Source of the DNA: OCS116 cluster bacterium
Lineage (GTDB): Bacteria > Pseudomonadota > Alphaproteobacteria > Rhizobiales > OSC116
DNA: 18,072 nt
Assembly: GCA_002402005.2 (NCBI GenBank)
Contig: NVUS02000067.1
Coordinates: 1 to 18,072 of the forward strand
Direction of reading: 5' to 3'
The position numbers and the translations under genes are program-made. This document shows, in pieces, positions 1-8,900 of the stretch. Every line of letters starts with the position of its first letter. Positions within the stretch are counted from its first letter, which is position 1. The notes beneath the pieces are model-generated. The model was given only the letters and a program-made list of their open reading frames with translations. It was not told the origin of the DNA and did not search any database.

Positions 1-14
1 CCGCAAGAGAACAT

Positions 15-44
15 AAAAAAGAGCGTCCATAAATGAACGCTCTT
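15..44 (-). terminator. Intrinsic terminator of the ABC importer operon
   Basis: Read on the minus strand, an 8-bp perfect stem (AAGAGCGT at 37-44 pairing with 19-26) closes a 10-nt loop and runs straight into six Ts (15-20). It lies about 35 nt past the stop codon of the last transporter gene, as expected for a Rho-independent terminator ending that operon. Confidence 0.9.
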
Positions 45-78
45 AGGTGATACATTTTACCGTATTCAAGACTCAAAA

Positions 79-801
79 TTAAATTGCCAAATATTCTTCG
101 CGCAACTCTTTGTTGTCCAGCACTTCTTTTGCGGTGCCTCTAAATGCCACTTCACCGGTATCGAGGATAATCGCGCTGTCTGCAAGCTTAAGAGCAGCCA
201 CAGCGTTTTGTTCCACGATGATGGTGGTGATGCCTAATTTCTTCACTTCTTGTAAGATAGCTTCAATTTCATGCACGATGATTGGCGCTAGGCCTTCATA
301 CGGTTCATCAAGCAATAACAATTTCACTTCTCTGGCTAACGCCCTTGCCACAGCTAGCATTTGCTGCTCGCCGCCTGACATGGATGTTGCATCTTGTTTG
401 CGGCGCTCTGCCAAACGTGGGAAATGCTCGTAAATACGGTCAATTTCCCAACCTTTATTGGGCGCAACTTGGGCAATGATGAGGTTTTCTTCCACCGTTA
501 AACCCGGGATGATGCGTCGGTCTTCTGGCACCAATTGCACGCCAGCTTGCGCTGCCTCGTGGGCTTTCATCTTGTGCAGCGCTTGGCCACCAAGATATAT
601 CTCGCCGCTTCTTAGCTTCGGGTCAAGTGCCCGGGCTAAGGTTTTTAGTGTTGTGGTTTTGCCTGCACCGTTACGGCCAAGCAACGCCACAATTTCACCT
701 TCGGCAACGTCAAACGAAACACCCTGCACAATATAGCTTTCGCCATAATATGCATGAATATTTTTAACCGAGAAATAGGCTTTATTATCTGACATGCTCA
801 T
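79..801 (-). CDS. livF: Branched-chain amino acid-type ABC transporter ATP-binding protein (LivF-like)
   Basis: This 240-aa cytoplasmic ATPase would pair with the LivG-like subunit to power the importer. Visible motifs are Walker A GRNGAGKT (42-49), the Q-loop Q89, the ABC signature MSGGEQQ (141-147) and Walker B LLLLDEP with D165 and E166. VEQN (196-199) puts Gln where other ABC ATPases have the switch His, which is normal for LivF proteins. DEPYEGLAP marks a subgroup distinct from the usual DEPSLGLAP. The start overlaps the upstream gene's stop as ATGA and has a GAGGAG ribosome site 5 nt upstream; a second ATG two codons later is a possible alternative. It is the last gene before the terminator. 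The ATPase assignment is near certain. The substrate cannot be read from this subunit. Confidence 0.93.
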   Translation of the reverse strand: MSMSDNKAYFSVKNIHAYYGESYIVQGVSFDVAEGEIVALLGRNGAGKTTTLKTLARALDPKLRSGEIYLGGQALHKMKAHEAAQAGVQLVPEDRRIIPGLTVEENLIIAQVAPNKGWEIDRIYEHFPRLAERRKQDATSMSGGEQQMLAVARALAREVKLLLLDEPYEGLAPIIVHEIEAILQEVKKLGITTIIVEQNAVAALKLADSAIILDTGEVAFRGTAKEVLDNKELREEYLAI

Positions 802-1571
802 TCTTGCTCCTCGCCTAAATAGGCCTCAATAACTTTCGGGTTGCCCTTCACTTCATCAGGCGTGCCTTCGGCAATAATAGTGCCTTGTGCCAATACCGAA
901 ATGGTTTCAGACAATGCAAACACCACATTCATATCATGCTCCACAATCACCATGGTCATGCCGCGGTCAGCAATTTTACGCAAAAGCAGAATGGTATTTT
1001 CTGTTTCATGGCGCGCCATGCCAGCGGTTGGTTCATCGAGCAACAACATTTTAGGCCTATGCGCCAAACAAATGGCCAGCTCCAAACGGCGCTTGTCACC
1101 ACGCGATAAGAAGCGAGCTTCTTTATGTATAGAGTCTTTCAAACCAACTTCTTCCAAAGTTTCTTCAGCAAAACTCTCTATGGATTTCATGCCGGCTTTT
1201 TGAAACATGTTCAGTTTAAACGAACCATCACGTGCTGCCAAAGCTGGAATACACACATTCTTAATCAACGTCATTTCTGGGAAAATCGCGGGCGTTTGAA
1301 ATACCTTTGCCAATCCCAATTGGTTGATTTCATGTGGTTTTAAATCAAGCATCGGGGTATCGTCAAACACCACGCTGCCGTGAGTGGGTGTAATCATACC
1401 CGTAATCACATTCAACAAGGTAGATTTACCTGCACCATTCGGCCCAATGAGCGAATGAATGGTGTTGTGCTTCACTTTTAAATTAACGTCGTTCAGCGCT
1501 TGTAAGCCACCAAAGTTTTTAGACACTTGATAACAATCAAGCATGACATCTGATGTAGATTTTTTAGACAT
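798..1571 (-). CDS. livG: Branched-chain amino acid-type ABC transporter ATP-binding protein (LivG-like)
   Basis: This is the second ATPase of the importer, 257 aa from the chosen start. Walker A is GPNGAGKS (43-50), the Q-loop is Q92, Walker B is MLLLDEP with D179 and E180, and the switch His is in VEHD (H212). The signature loop reads LSRGDKRRLE (155-164), with Asp where LSGGQ/E is usual. Together with DEPTAGMARHET this marks a LivG subgroup I recall from alphaproteobacterial transporters, not a broken protein. An upstream in-frame start would add 11 residues, but a GGGGAGGAG ribosome site 7 nt before the ATG at 1571 decides for the shorter form. It starts 1 nt after the LivM-like gene and overlaps the LivF-like gene by 4 nt, so the genes are translationally linked. 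Confidence 0.92.
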   Translation of the reverse strand: MSKKSTSDVMLDCYQVSKNFGGLQALNDVNLKVKHNTIHSLIGPNGAGKSTLLNVITGMITPTHGSVVFDDTPMLDLKPHEINQLGLAKVFQTPAIFPEMTLIKNVCIPALAARDGSFKLNMFQKAGMKSIESFAEETLEEVGLKDSIHKEARFLSRGDKRRLELAICLAHRPKMLLLDEPTAGMARHETENTILLLRKIADRGMTMVIVEHDMNVVFALSETISVLAQGTIIAEGTPDEVKGNPKVIEAYLGEEQE

Positions 1572-1572
1572 A

Positions 1573-2556
1573 TTAATTCTCCTCCCCATCAGATTTTTTA
1601 CCAATAAGCTTTTTATAAATCAGCTTAAAGCCGTCAGTAAAGCCGCCCGGTAAGAAGATAACAATCGCCATGAATATCAATCCGAGTACCAATAACCATT
1701 CTTCGCCCAAAGGCACAGAAAGTACGTTTTCGAAATACAGCATGAATGCCGCGCCAATGATTGGCCCGATGAGTGTACCCATGCCGCCCATAACCGACAT
1801 CAGCACCAAGTTACCCGATGTAGACCAACGCAAATATTCAGTACCCACATATGGTTCATAAACCACCATCAAACTACCTGCAACAGAGGCATAGATGGCC
1901 GAGATGACAAAGGCACCTAATTTGTATTTTTGAACATCAATACCCGTATATTCCAGCCGTTCTTGGTTAGACTTAATGGCTTTTAAGATGAGCCCGAATG
2001 GTGACGCACTGATACGACGTGCGATATAATAACCAAGGATCAACACCGCAGCTGTCATATAAAACATAACCTCACCGCGCATTTCAATGCCTAGCATAGA
2101 GGGTATCATATCTGGCAAAGTCAGGCCGTTTTCGCCGCCTGTAAAGCTACCAAATGTTGAAAGCGCAGATGAATGCAACATTTCACCAAATGCCAAGGTA
2201 AGAATAGAGAAATAAATACCCGACTTTTTAAGCGTTAGATAGCCAATAATAACCGAAGCCAATGTACCAACAATCACTGCCACAATCATCGCAGGGATAA
2301 TTTCATCAGAGAAATGTTTAAACATCAGACCTGTCGCATAAGCTGATACACCAAAGAATATGGCATGACCGAATGATAGATAGCCCGTAAAGCCCAGCAA
2401 AATATCAAAACCCAGAGCAAACAATGCCCAAATCATGATTTTCGTTGCCAAACCGCCGTAACCGCCAATCCACGGAAACCAGAATGGCATAGTTAAAACT
2501 ACCAAAGCAAACACAGTCAGTGGGAATTTTTTTAAGATAGAAACTACATATTCCAT
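1573..2556 (-). CDS. livM: Branched-chain amino acid-type ABC transporter permease (LivM-like)
   Basis: This is an inner-membrane permease of 327 aa, the usual LivM length. The chain is strongly hydrophobic, with several predicted membrane segments. The LivM core is recognisable in GFDILLGFTGYLSFGHA near residue 50, and the cytoplasmic coupling loop in AIKSNQERLEYTGIDVQKYK near residue 195, which contacts an ATPase subunit. The C-terminus is a Lys-rich cytoplasmic tail. Its ATG overlaps the LivH-like stop by one base (TAATG), which implies coupled translation and equal amounts of the two permeases. It should form the translocation pore as a heterodimer with the LivH-like protein. The specificity is not visible here. 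Confidence 0.92.
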   Translation of the reverse strand: MEYVVSILKKFPLTVFALVVLTMPFWFPWIGGYGGLATKIMIWALFALGFDILLGFTGYLSFGHAIFFGVSAYATGLMFKHFSDEIIPAMIVAVIVGTLASVIIGYLTLKKSGIYFSILTLAFGEMLHSSALSTFGSFTGGENGLTLPDMIPSMLGIEMRGEVMFYMTAAVLILGYYIARRISASPFGLILKAIKSNQERLEYTGIDVQKYKLGAFVISAIYASVAGSLMVVYEPYVGTEYLRWSTSGNLVLMSVMGGMGTLIGPIIGAAFMLYFENVLSVPLGEEWLLVLGLIFMAIVIFLPGGFTDGFKLIYKKLIGKKSDGEEN

Positions 2557-3443
2557 TATTCCATCAATCCTTTTTTACCCATCAAACCACGTGGTCGCAC
2601 TAGCAAGATAATAACCGCGAGTAGATAAATGATAATTTGCTGAATTTCGGCGTATTTTGCAGTGAAACTCAGTGCCATACCGAATAACAGACTAGCCAGC
2701 ACCGCCCCGGGTAAGGAGCCCATGCCCCCAACAACAACAACCAAGAAGGATGGTATGAGTAGTTTCATCCCCAATTCAGGCTCTACCTGTGTAATAGGCC
2801 CACCAAACAGACCCGCAATGGCAGCAATCACTGCGCCAATGCCAAATACAATGGTGAAACGACGGGTGATATTAACCCCTAAGAAAGCCAACATTTGGCT
2901 ATCGCGCATCCCTGCCCGTACAATCAGACCAAAGCGCGTGAATTGTAACAATAAGAATAAGGCCGCTACGGTCGAGAAACTCACCACCACCAATATTAAG
3001 CGCCATTTCGGATAAGCCACAAAACCTTCTAAGAAAGGTAGGTATTCATGTAATTTAACAATGCCGCTGCCCCAAGATGGTTTGGCAAATGGTAGGTTAT
3101 TCGCGCCATATATGGTTTTTAAAACTTCGCCAATCACAATGGCCAAGCCAAAGGTTACCAAAATTTGGTCGGTATGTGAGCGTTCATAAAAGAACCTAAT
3201 CAGCCCACGTTCTAAAATGATACCGACGATAAATAACATTATAGGCACCGCAATCAATGCGACACTAAAGCCGAAGGCATCGGAAATAACAACCGCAAAA
3301 TATGCACCCAACATAAACAATGCACCATGCGCAAAGTTTACCACACCGAGCGTGCCAAAAACTAGTGTCAAGCCCAATGCAATCAGCATATAAAGCGCAC
3401 TAATTTGCAACCCGGTTAATACTTGTAAGAAAAGATAATTCAC
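2556..3443 (-). CDS. livH: Branched-chain amino acid-type ABC transporter permease (LivH-like)
   Basis: This second inner-membrane permease has 295 aa from the chosen start. The N-terminal helix LQISALYMLIALGLTLVFG followed by GVVNFAHGALFMLGAY is the LivH hallmark. A coupling loop (GMRDSQMLAFLGVNITRRF) sits about two thirds along, and a basic tail closes the chain. A TTG at 3455 in the same frame would add four residues, but it has no upstream ribosome site. The GTG at 3443 has GAGG six bases ahead and gives an N-terminus of family-typical length, so I chose GTG. It lies downstream of the binding-protein gene across a 132-bp gap containing a hairpin, so its expression is probably lower than that of the binding protein. 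Confidence 0.9.
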   Translation of the reverse strand: MNYLFLQVLTGLQISALYMLIALGLTLVFGTLGVVNFAHGALFMLGAYFAVVISDAFGFSVALIAVPIMLFIVGIILERGLIRFFYERSHTDQILVTFGLAIVIGEVLKTIYGANNLPFAKPSWGSGIVKLHEYLPFLEGFVAYPKWRLILVVVSFSTVAALFLLLQFTRFGLIVRAGMRDSQMLAFLGVNITRRFTIVFGIGAVIAAIAGLFGGPITQVEPELGMKLLIPSFLVVVVGGMGSLPGAVLASLLFGMALSFTAKYAEIQQIIIYLLAVIILLVRPRGLMGKKGLME

Positions 3444-3500
3444 TGTCCACCTCAATCATCATCAAAGGTTCTGCCGCTCTTTTAAACGTGCTGTTTAACC

Positions 3501-3547
3501 AAAAAATCATAAAAGCGGCAACCAACTGTTAACAGAGTGGTTGCCGC
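3501..3547 (-). terminator. Hairpin attenuator between binding-protein and permease genes
   Basis: On the minus strand a perfect 10-bp GC-rich stem (GCGGCAACCA, 3538-3547, with 3515-3524) around a 13-nt loop is followed by a T-rich tract with six consecutive Ts (3501-3514). It sits 28 nt past the binding-protein stop, inside an otherwise uniform operon. I infer partial termination or 3'-end protection that keeps binding-protein mRNA above permease mRNA, a common arrangement in ABC import operons. Confidence 0.75.
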
Positions 3548-3575
3548 AACCGTTTATTTATAAACCAATTTTGGT

Positions 3576-4937
3576 TTATGCAGGCTCGTAAGGGCCAAGT
3601 TCGCCACCAAAGATGCTTGCGTCATATGTAACCACATCACGAGGTGTTGTACCCACAATTTCAAGTAAGTCAAACTCACCAGTTTTGTCTGCAGGTGCTT
3701 TACCTTTAACAACCAAAATGTCTTTAAAGCACTGATGATCTTCAGCACGGTAAAGAGTTTTGCCGTTACCCATGCCGTCAAATTCAAAGCCTTCAAGTGC
3801 TTTGATAACTTCAGGTGGATAGAATGTGCCAGCAACTTCACATGCATTTGCATATAGAAGAGTTTGGCAATAACAAGTGTGAGCAGCCATTGAAGGAGGG
3901 AAGCCATATTCAGCTTCAAACGCTTGAACGAATGCTTTAGAACCTTCATCTTCCAATGACCAGTTCCAGTTTGTTGTACCCAACACGCCTTGAATTTTAG
4001 ATGAACCAGCACCCTGCGCCATAAGACGAGAGAATAGCGGCACAACAATTTCCATTGTTTTACCATTCTTCTGTAGTTCACGCATACCAAATTCAACAGA
4101 TTGTGAAAGTGAATTCACCATGTCTTTACCATAATGGTTAAGAACAAGTATGTCAGCGTCAGATGCAAGAACTTCAGTCAAATACTGGCTAAAGTCTGGA
4201 GCACCAACAGGTGTCATAATGTTGTTTTCTGTTGTCCAGCCTTGGCCTTCAGTACCACGTTTCATGGCATCATGTTGTGTATGACCCCAGCTATAGTCAG
4301 AAGTCAGATGGAAAGCACGACGATCTTTGCCATATGTGTCAGCCAAAATTGGTGAAAGCGCAATACCAGTCATTTCAGCGTTAAAGAAATGACGGAAGCC
4401 ATAACGGCGTTTGTCTTTACCAGTTGTGTCATTACTATGCGTAAGACCAGCCATAAAGATAATGCCCATTTCAGCAGCAAGATATTGCTGAGCAATCGCG
4501 ATGCCTGAAGATGAACCACCTGTAAGCATGATAATTTTATCACGTTCAATCATGCGGCGAGCACTTGTACGCGCTGCATCAGCTTTGGTTTGTGTATCGC
4601 CAACAACGAAGTCAACTTTTTTACCAAGCACACCAGAACCGGTCAATTTAGACGGTTTGAATGTATCTAGCATGCCGCCGCCATTGTTCAGATGGGTAAC
4701 AGCAAGTTTATAAGCACGAAGTTCGTCAGCACCCTCATCGGCATAAGCGCCAGTTTGTGGTACGTTAAAACCGAGCATTACGGTATCGCCTTCAACTGGA
4801 TAGTTACCAATTGCAGATTCTGCCCATGCATTTTTTGCATAAAACATAGGTGCACTCATTGCCACTGAACCTAGAGCACCAGCTTTTAGTATAGAACGGC
4901 GAGATATAGTTTTTGAAATATCAGACTTTTTAGTCAA
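3576..4937 (-). CDS. Tat-exported ABC transporter substrate-binding protein, Leu/Ile/Val-binding fold
   Basis: This is the periplasmic ligand-binding subunit of the importer, 453 aa. An N-terminal twin-arginine signal is clear: ISRRSILK (R13, R14), a hydrophobic stretch and AWA before a likely cleavage after residue 39, so the protein is probably exported folded. The mature part starts with MLGFNVPQTGAYADEG and contains LTGGSSSG, FMAGLTHSNDTTGKDKRRYG and ADILVLNHYGKDM, as in the Peripla_BP_6 (LivJ/AmiC-type) fold. It is not a close UrtA match. Longer in-frame starts exist up to 5021. TTG at 4937 is chosen because GAGGGAGG lies 8 nt upstream and the protein then begins with a compact Tat n-region. 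It is the first gene of the operon, divergent from a response regulator. The ligand is unknown; amino acids, amides or short carboxylates are all possible. Confidence 0.9.
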   Translation of the reverse strand: MTKKSDISKTISRRSILKAGALGSVAMSAPMFYAKNAWAESAIGNYPVEGDTVMLGFNVPQTGAYADEGADELRAYKLAVTHLNNGGGMLDTFKPSKLTGSGVLGKKVDFVVGDTQTKADAARTSARRMIERDKIIMLTGGSSSGIAIAQQYLAAEMGIIFMAGLTHSNDTTGKDKRRYGFRHFFNAEMTGIALSPILADTYGKDRRAFHLTSDYSWGHTQHDAMKRGTEGQGWTTENNIMTPVGAPDFSQYLTEVLASDADILVLNHYGKDMVNSLSQSVEFGMRELQKNGKTMEIVVPLFSRLMAQGAGSSKIQGVLGTTNWNWSLEDEGSKAFVQAFEAEYGFPPSMAAHTCYCQTLLYANACEVAGTFYPPEVIKALEGFEFDGMGNGKTLYRAEDHQCFKDILVVKGKAPADKTGEFDLLEIVGTTPRDVVTYDASIFGGELGPYEPA

Positions 4938-4945
4938 GATAAATT

Positions 4946-4953
4946 CCTCCCTC
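4946..4953 (-). promoter_or_regulatory. Strong ribosome-binding site that decides a TTG start
   Basis: On the minus strand GAGGGAGG sits 8 nt ahead of TTG at 4937. No comparably strong site precedes the upstream in-frame ATG codons, so this site fixes the N-terminus of the binding protein and the length of its Tat signal. Confidence 0.8.
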
Positions 4954-4970
4954 TTATGATTTAAAATGAA

Positions 4971-4985
4971 GCACATTGGATGTGC
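4971..4985. promoter_or_regulatory. Perfect inverted repeat upstream of the importer operon
   Basis: GCACAT-TGG-ATGTGC is a perfect 6+6 dyad with a 3-bp centre. It lies 33 bp upstream of the TTG start, just above the ribosome-binding site. It could be a repressor operator or a small 5'-UTR hairpin. The regulator is unknown. Confidence 0.5.
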
Positions 4986-5142
4986 CCAATCAAAATTTAT
5001 AAAAAAATCAATCTGCATCATTATTTTTATATTTCAGATATAATCTTTTTAACGCCACAATAATCCAATGAAATAGAGCAAAAAGTTATCGGACGTTGGT
5101 CTTATGTCGGTTTCTAATATTACTTAACCTGTTGTTTTTTAT

Positions 5143-5182
5143 CAGTATCAAACTAAACATCTCGGACAAAACTCTGATACTG
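5143..5182. promoter_or_regulatory. Spaced inverted repeat, candidate regulator binding site
   Basis: CAGTATCA (5143-5150) and TGATACTG (5175-5182) are perfect 8-bp inverted copies. Their centres are 32 bp apart, about three helical turns, so both arms face the same side of the DNA. It lies about 100 bp upstream of the response-regulator start. I infer a possible site for that regulator; the sequence alone does not prove it. Confidence 0.4.
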
Positions 5183-5186
5183 CATA

Positions 5187-5198
5187 AGACTATAGTCT
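5187..5198. promoter_or_regulatory. 12-bp perfect palindrome
   Basis: AGACTATAGTCT is its own reverse complement and lies 4 bp from the spaced repeat at 5143-5182, 83 bp upstream of the response-regulator start. A 12-bp palindrome in AT-rich DNA could be chance, but its neighbourhood makes an operator plausible. Confidence 0.35.
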
Positions 5199-5281
5199 GA
5201 GGTTACTTTTGGGATAAAATATTTTAACAGATAGATATGCTAATTTTTAGTATTTTTAATTTTTGAGTCTTGGAGGGGCAT

Positions 5282-5938
5282 ATGGTTAAGAAAGTTGTCA
5301 TAGCTGATGATCATCCGTTGTTTAGAGCCGCTCTGAAACAGGCTATCCGTAAAATATCGACCAACGCCAAAATTATGGAGGTTAGCTCTCTAGGTGAAGC
5401 TTCAGATATATTGGCCGGTGAAGATAATATTAACTTGCTGCTGCTCGACATTCATATGTCTGATAGTGACGGTTTTGCTGGGCTTATCATGTATAAGCAG
5501 GCCTATCCGTTAACGCCGATCGTGATTGTTTCGGCCAGTGAAGAGCCCGAAATTATTCGCAATGCCATTGAGTTTGGTGCATCGGGCTTTATACCCAAAT
5601 CGGCCGATTTGTCGGTGATACGCGAGGCGATTAACACGGTATTTGAAGGCCAATCATGGTGGCCAGAGGTTGATGGGTTGAGCAAACTGGGTCGCAATGG
5701 CCGCATTGGGTTTAGCGAATCATCTAAATTATTCTCCACGCTCACCCCTACCCAATCTAAGGTGTTTATGGCCATTGCAGAGGGACTGCTCAATAAGCAG
5801 ATTGCGTTTAAAATGGACATTTCCGAATCGACGATTAAAACCCACATCACCGCCATCTTTAAAAAATTGAACATAAGTTCGCGTACCCAAGCGGTTATTT
5901 TTGCCAAAGATTTGGAAAAAAATACCAAACAAGATTAG
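5282..5938 (+). CDS. NarL/LuxR-family response regulator (CrbR-like)
   Basis: This 218-aa DNA-binding response regulator has an N-terminal receiver domain and a C-terminal LuxR-type helix-turn-helix. The receiver keeps the acidic pair D9/D10, phospho-acceptor D56 (LLLLDIHMS), S84 and K106. The HTH runs from about 148 to 200 (LTPTQSKVFMAIAEGLLNKQ, then STIKTHITAIFKKLN). An in-frame TTG at 5270 exists, but GGAGG placed 5 nt before the ATG at 5282 fixes the start. Its neighbours are a symporter-fused kinase, convergent 13 bp away, and a divergent ABC importer. The kinase class usually partners LuxR-type regulators such as CrbR, which activate acetate-use genes, so it is the likely partner. The target genes here are inferred: the importer is the obvious candidate. 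Confidence 0.9.
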   Translation: MVKKVVIADDHPLFRAALKQAIRKISTNAKIMEVSSLGEASDILAGEDNINLLLLDIHMSDSDGFAGLIMYKQAYPLTPIVIVSASEEPEIIRNAIEFGASGFIPKSADLSVIREAINTVFEGQSWWPEVDGLSKLGRNGRIGFSESSKLFSTLTPTQSKVFMAIAEGLLNKQIAFKMDISESTIKTHITAIFKKLNISSRTQAVIFAKDLEKNTKQD

Positions 5939-5951
5939 GCAAAAAGCTTGG

Positions 5952-8900
5952 TTAAACATTTCTGGCTTGTTTGGCGCTGAGCAATGCGCTGCGCAAAATG
6001 GCCGGATCTACCGGTTTCTGAATCAATTGAAAGCCCGCATTAGCGATTTTCTCATGCACAATGCTGGTTTTATCGGCGGTTACGATATAGCCTTTAAAAT
6101 CCAAGCGATATTCATCACGCAAATGCAGTAACAATTCTAGGCCGGTTTCATCATTGTCCAATTGATAATCGGCAAAAATTACATTCACCTCGGCCATTTG
6201 GTCAACTAAATTCACCGTTTGAGTAAAATCTTGCGCGGTTGAAACATCACAATGCCAGCGCTTAAGCAATCTTTCCATGCCATCTAAAATGGTTTTTTCA
6301 TTGTCGACGCAAATCACCTTAAGCCCATCGAGCAAATGATCTTGGGTGGATGGGGGCAATTTGGGGGCTGGGTTATAGGCTTGGCCGGATATAGGCACAG
6401 CCACCCGAAATACCGAGCCATGGCCGGGTCGCGAATGCACGGTAATCTCGCAATTGATAATCTTGGCAATGCGTTCGGTGATGGCTAAGCCCAATCCTAA
6501 CCCCTTTTCTTGGCGGGTAGCCGTATTGTCTATGCGGCGGAATTCTTGAAACACATCGTCCAAATCATCGGTTTCAATGCCAATTCCGGTGTCCCAAACT
6601 TCAATTAGAATGTGTTGATCACGGCGGCGGCAACCCAGCAAGATGCGGCCATCATTGGTATATCTGATGGCGTTGGAGACAAAATTTTGCAAAATAGAAT
6701 AAAGTAGGCCGATGTCACTAAAAATGGTGACGCTACTCGGCACCATACGTAGATTTAGGCCTTTTTGTGCCGCGACAACCGAGAATTCGACATTGAGCGA
6801 GTTGAGCAATTTATTGACCGGGAATACGCTATTGTCAGCATCAACGCCGCCACCATCAAGTTTAGAAATGTCCAACAAGGCGTTGAGCAACCGCTCTGAT
6901 GATTTGAGTGATTCGGAAATGTTTTTAATAATCTCCCGGGTTTCACCATCCTCATCATCGGCAAAGTCTTCTTCCAAAACCGAGGTGAACAGCCGCGCAG
7001 CATTAAGCGGTTGTAATAGATCATGGCTGGCCGCGGCCAAAAAGCGGGTTTTACTTTTGGTTGCGGTTTCGGCCAACAATGTGGCTTGGCGCAATTGTTC
7101 TTCAATTTTGCCGCGATGTTCAATTTCCTGATGTAAATCGGCATTTAGCTCGGATAATTCTTCGGTTCTATTGACCACGCGGCGCTCTAGATTTTCATGG
7201 CTGTCTTTCAGTTCAAGCTCAACCTTGCGACGGTCGGTAATGTCTTGATAGATGGCAAAAAAGCCACCAACAGCGCCATCATCGTCAAATTGAGGCACGT
7301 AAGATACTTGCGCATGCCGTGTGCCGATGATGGGCCTAAAAATCTCAACATCAAATGTTTGCTTTTTACCAGCAAGAACTTTTTCGATATGCGGTTTGCG
7401 CAAATCATAATCTTCTTCACCAAATACATTTTTTACATGTGTGCCGATGATTTCATCGTTTAAAAAATTCCACGTGGCATGAAAGGCTTTGTTGGCAAAA
7501 ACCAGTTTTTCATGTTTATCGACGAAGGAAATGATTTCAGGCACATTGTCGGTGTAGAATTGAATGCTTTCATCTTTGCGTTTCAGGGCATTTTCAAAAT
7601 CGACCAATTTGGTGATGTCGGTAAAACTCACCACCGTGCCGCCACCGGGCATGGGGTTGGATAATATTTGCAATATCGTGCCATCTGGCCGGGTGCGGGT
7701 GACACTGCGTGGTATGTTTTTACGCCAGCTTTCTTTGCGTTGGGTGACAACGGCTTCAACATCCACATCACCATATTCACCATTTTCGGCATTATATCTG
7801 ATTAGGTCGGACGCGGGGCGGCCAACATACATATAGTCATCCGCATAGCCGGCCATGTCGACATATTTTTTGTTCCACGCAATGATATTATGTGCGCCAT
7901 CTAACACATAGACTGCATGGCCGATATATTCGAGGGTTGAGCGCAAAATCTCGCGGTTAAAGGCGATTTCTTTGCTGGTATCTCCCAGTAAATGAATGAT
8001 GTCATCAATCTGTAGATTGGTGCCTTTTAACGCCGACCCCATCACATTATGGGCTGAGGATGCACCAATGGCACGGGCAATCAGCTCCTCGGTATATTGG
8101 ATGACATCTAAGTCAATTTTATCATTCAAATGTACGATGCGGTTACATTTTTTTTGCAAGCCGATGATGAAATCTTGTTTTTGGTTATAGCCCAAAATCT
8201 TGGTGGCTAGGTTTTTCAAATCCCACACCCGCAACATCATATCCTGCACATCCACATGCGGGGTGAGCAATGGGGTTTGGCGGTTGTCAACAAAGGCAGC
8301 GGCTTGTGTGCTGTCCAAAATGCTTGGCATGGCTTTGAGTGAAAAATAGATATAACAGCTGATGTTGATCGCCAAGCTCATCACCACGCCATGAGTGAGA
8401 CTATCGACAAAATCGAACCCAAATAACGCGTGTGGTTTCAGCCATTCAACGCCAAAAAGACCATTCTGGGTAATGCCATCATTGATGAATTGAATGTCCA
8501 AACTGGGCAATAACAAGGTGTAAGCCCAGGTTAAAAACCCCAGCGCAAGGCCAATGGTTACGCCATTTCTATGACCGCGCCGCCATGTGATAGCGCCGAT
8601 GATGGCCGGGGCAAATTGAATGGCCGCGGCAAACGAGATGAGGCCGATATTGGCCAACATTTCGGATGTTGATGTGCGGTAATAGGCATAGGCCATCAGC
8701 ATCATCACCACAATGGCGCTGCGCCTTACGTTGATTAGCCATTTGCTGAAATCATTGTCATCCATATTGATAATGTTGAAGCGCACAATGAGTGGCATGA
8801 TAATGTCATTACTGACCATGGTGCTGAGGGTGATTGATGCCACAATCACCATGCCGGTCGCGGCCGAAAAGCCACCTAAAAATACCAGAATGGCCAAAGT

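Larger units (their letters stand above)
4938..5281. other. Divergent regulatory intergenic region (importer / response regulator)
   Basis: This AT-rich stretch of 344 bp separates two divergent genes and must hold both promoters. I see no credible small gene in it. A weak minus-strand promoter candidate is TTGGAT, 17 bp, then GATTAT (about 5029-5067). I could not assign a confident plus-strand promoter for the response regulator. The structured elements inside are the dyad at 4971-4985, the spaced inverted repeat at 5143-5182 and the palindrome at 5187-5198, each listed separately. Confidence 0.7.

Noticed and set aside
1092..1109. LSRGD in place of LSGGQ in the LivG-like ATPase
   Set aside because: I first read it as a degenerate signature. 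Together with DEPTAGMARHET it is typical of a known LivG subgroup, and Walker A, Walker B and the switch His are all intact.
3554..4096. A 180-codon minus-strand frame inside the binding-protein gene
   Set aside because: It is a shifted frame of a well-supported gene on the same strand, with low-complexity Leu/Lys/His content and no start signal.
79..4937. Possible urea transporter (UrtABCDE)
   Set aside because: The gene set has the same architecture, but the binding protein lacks the UrtA sequence pattern as I recall it and no urease genes are present, so a urea assignment is not supported.
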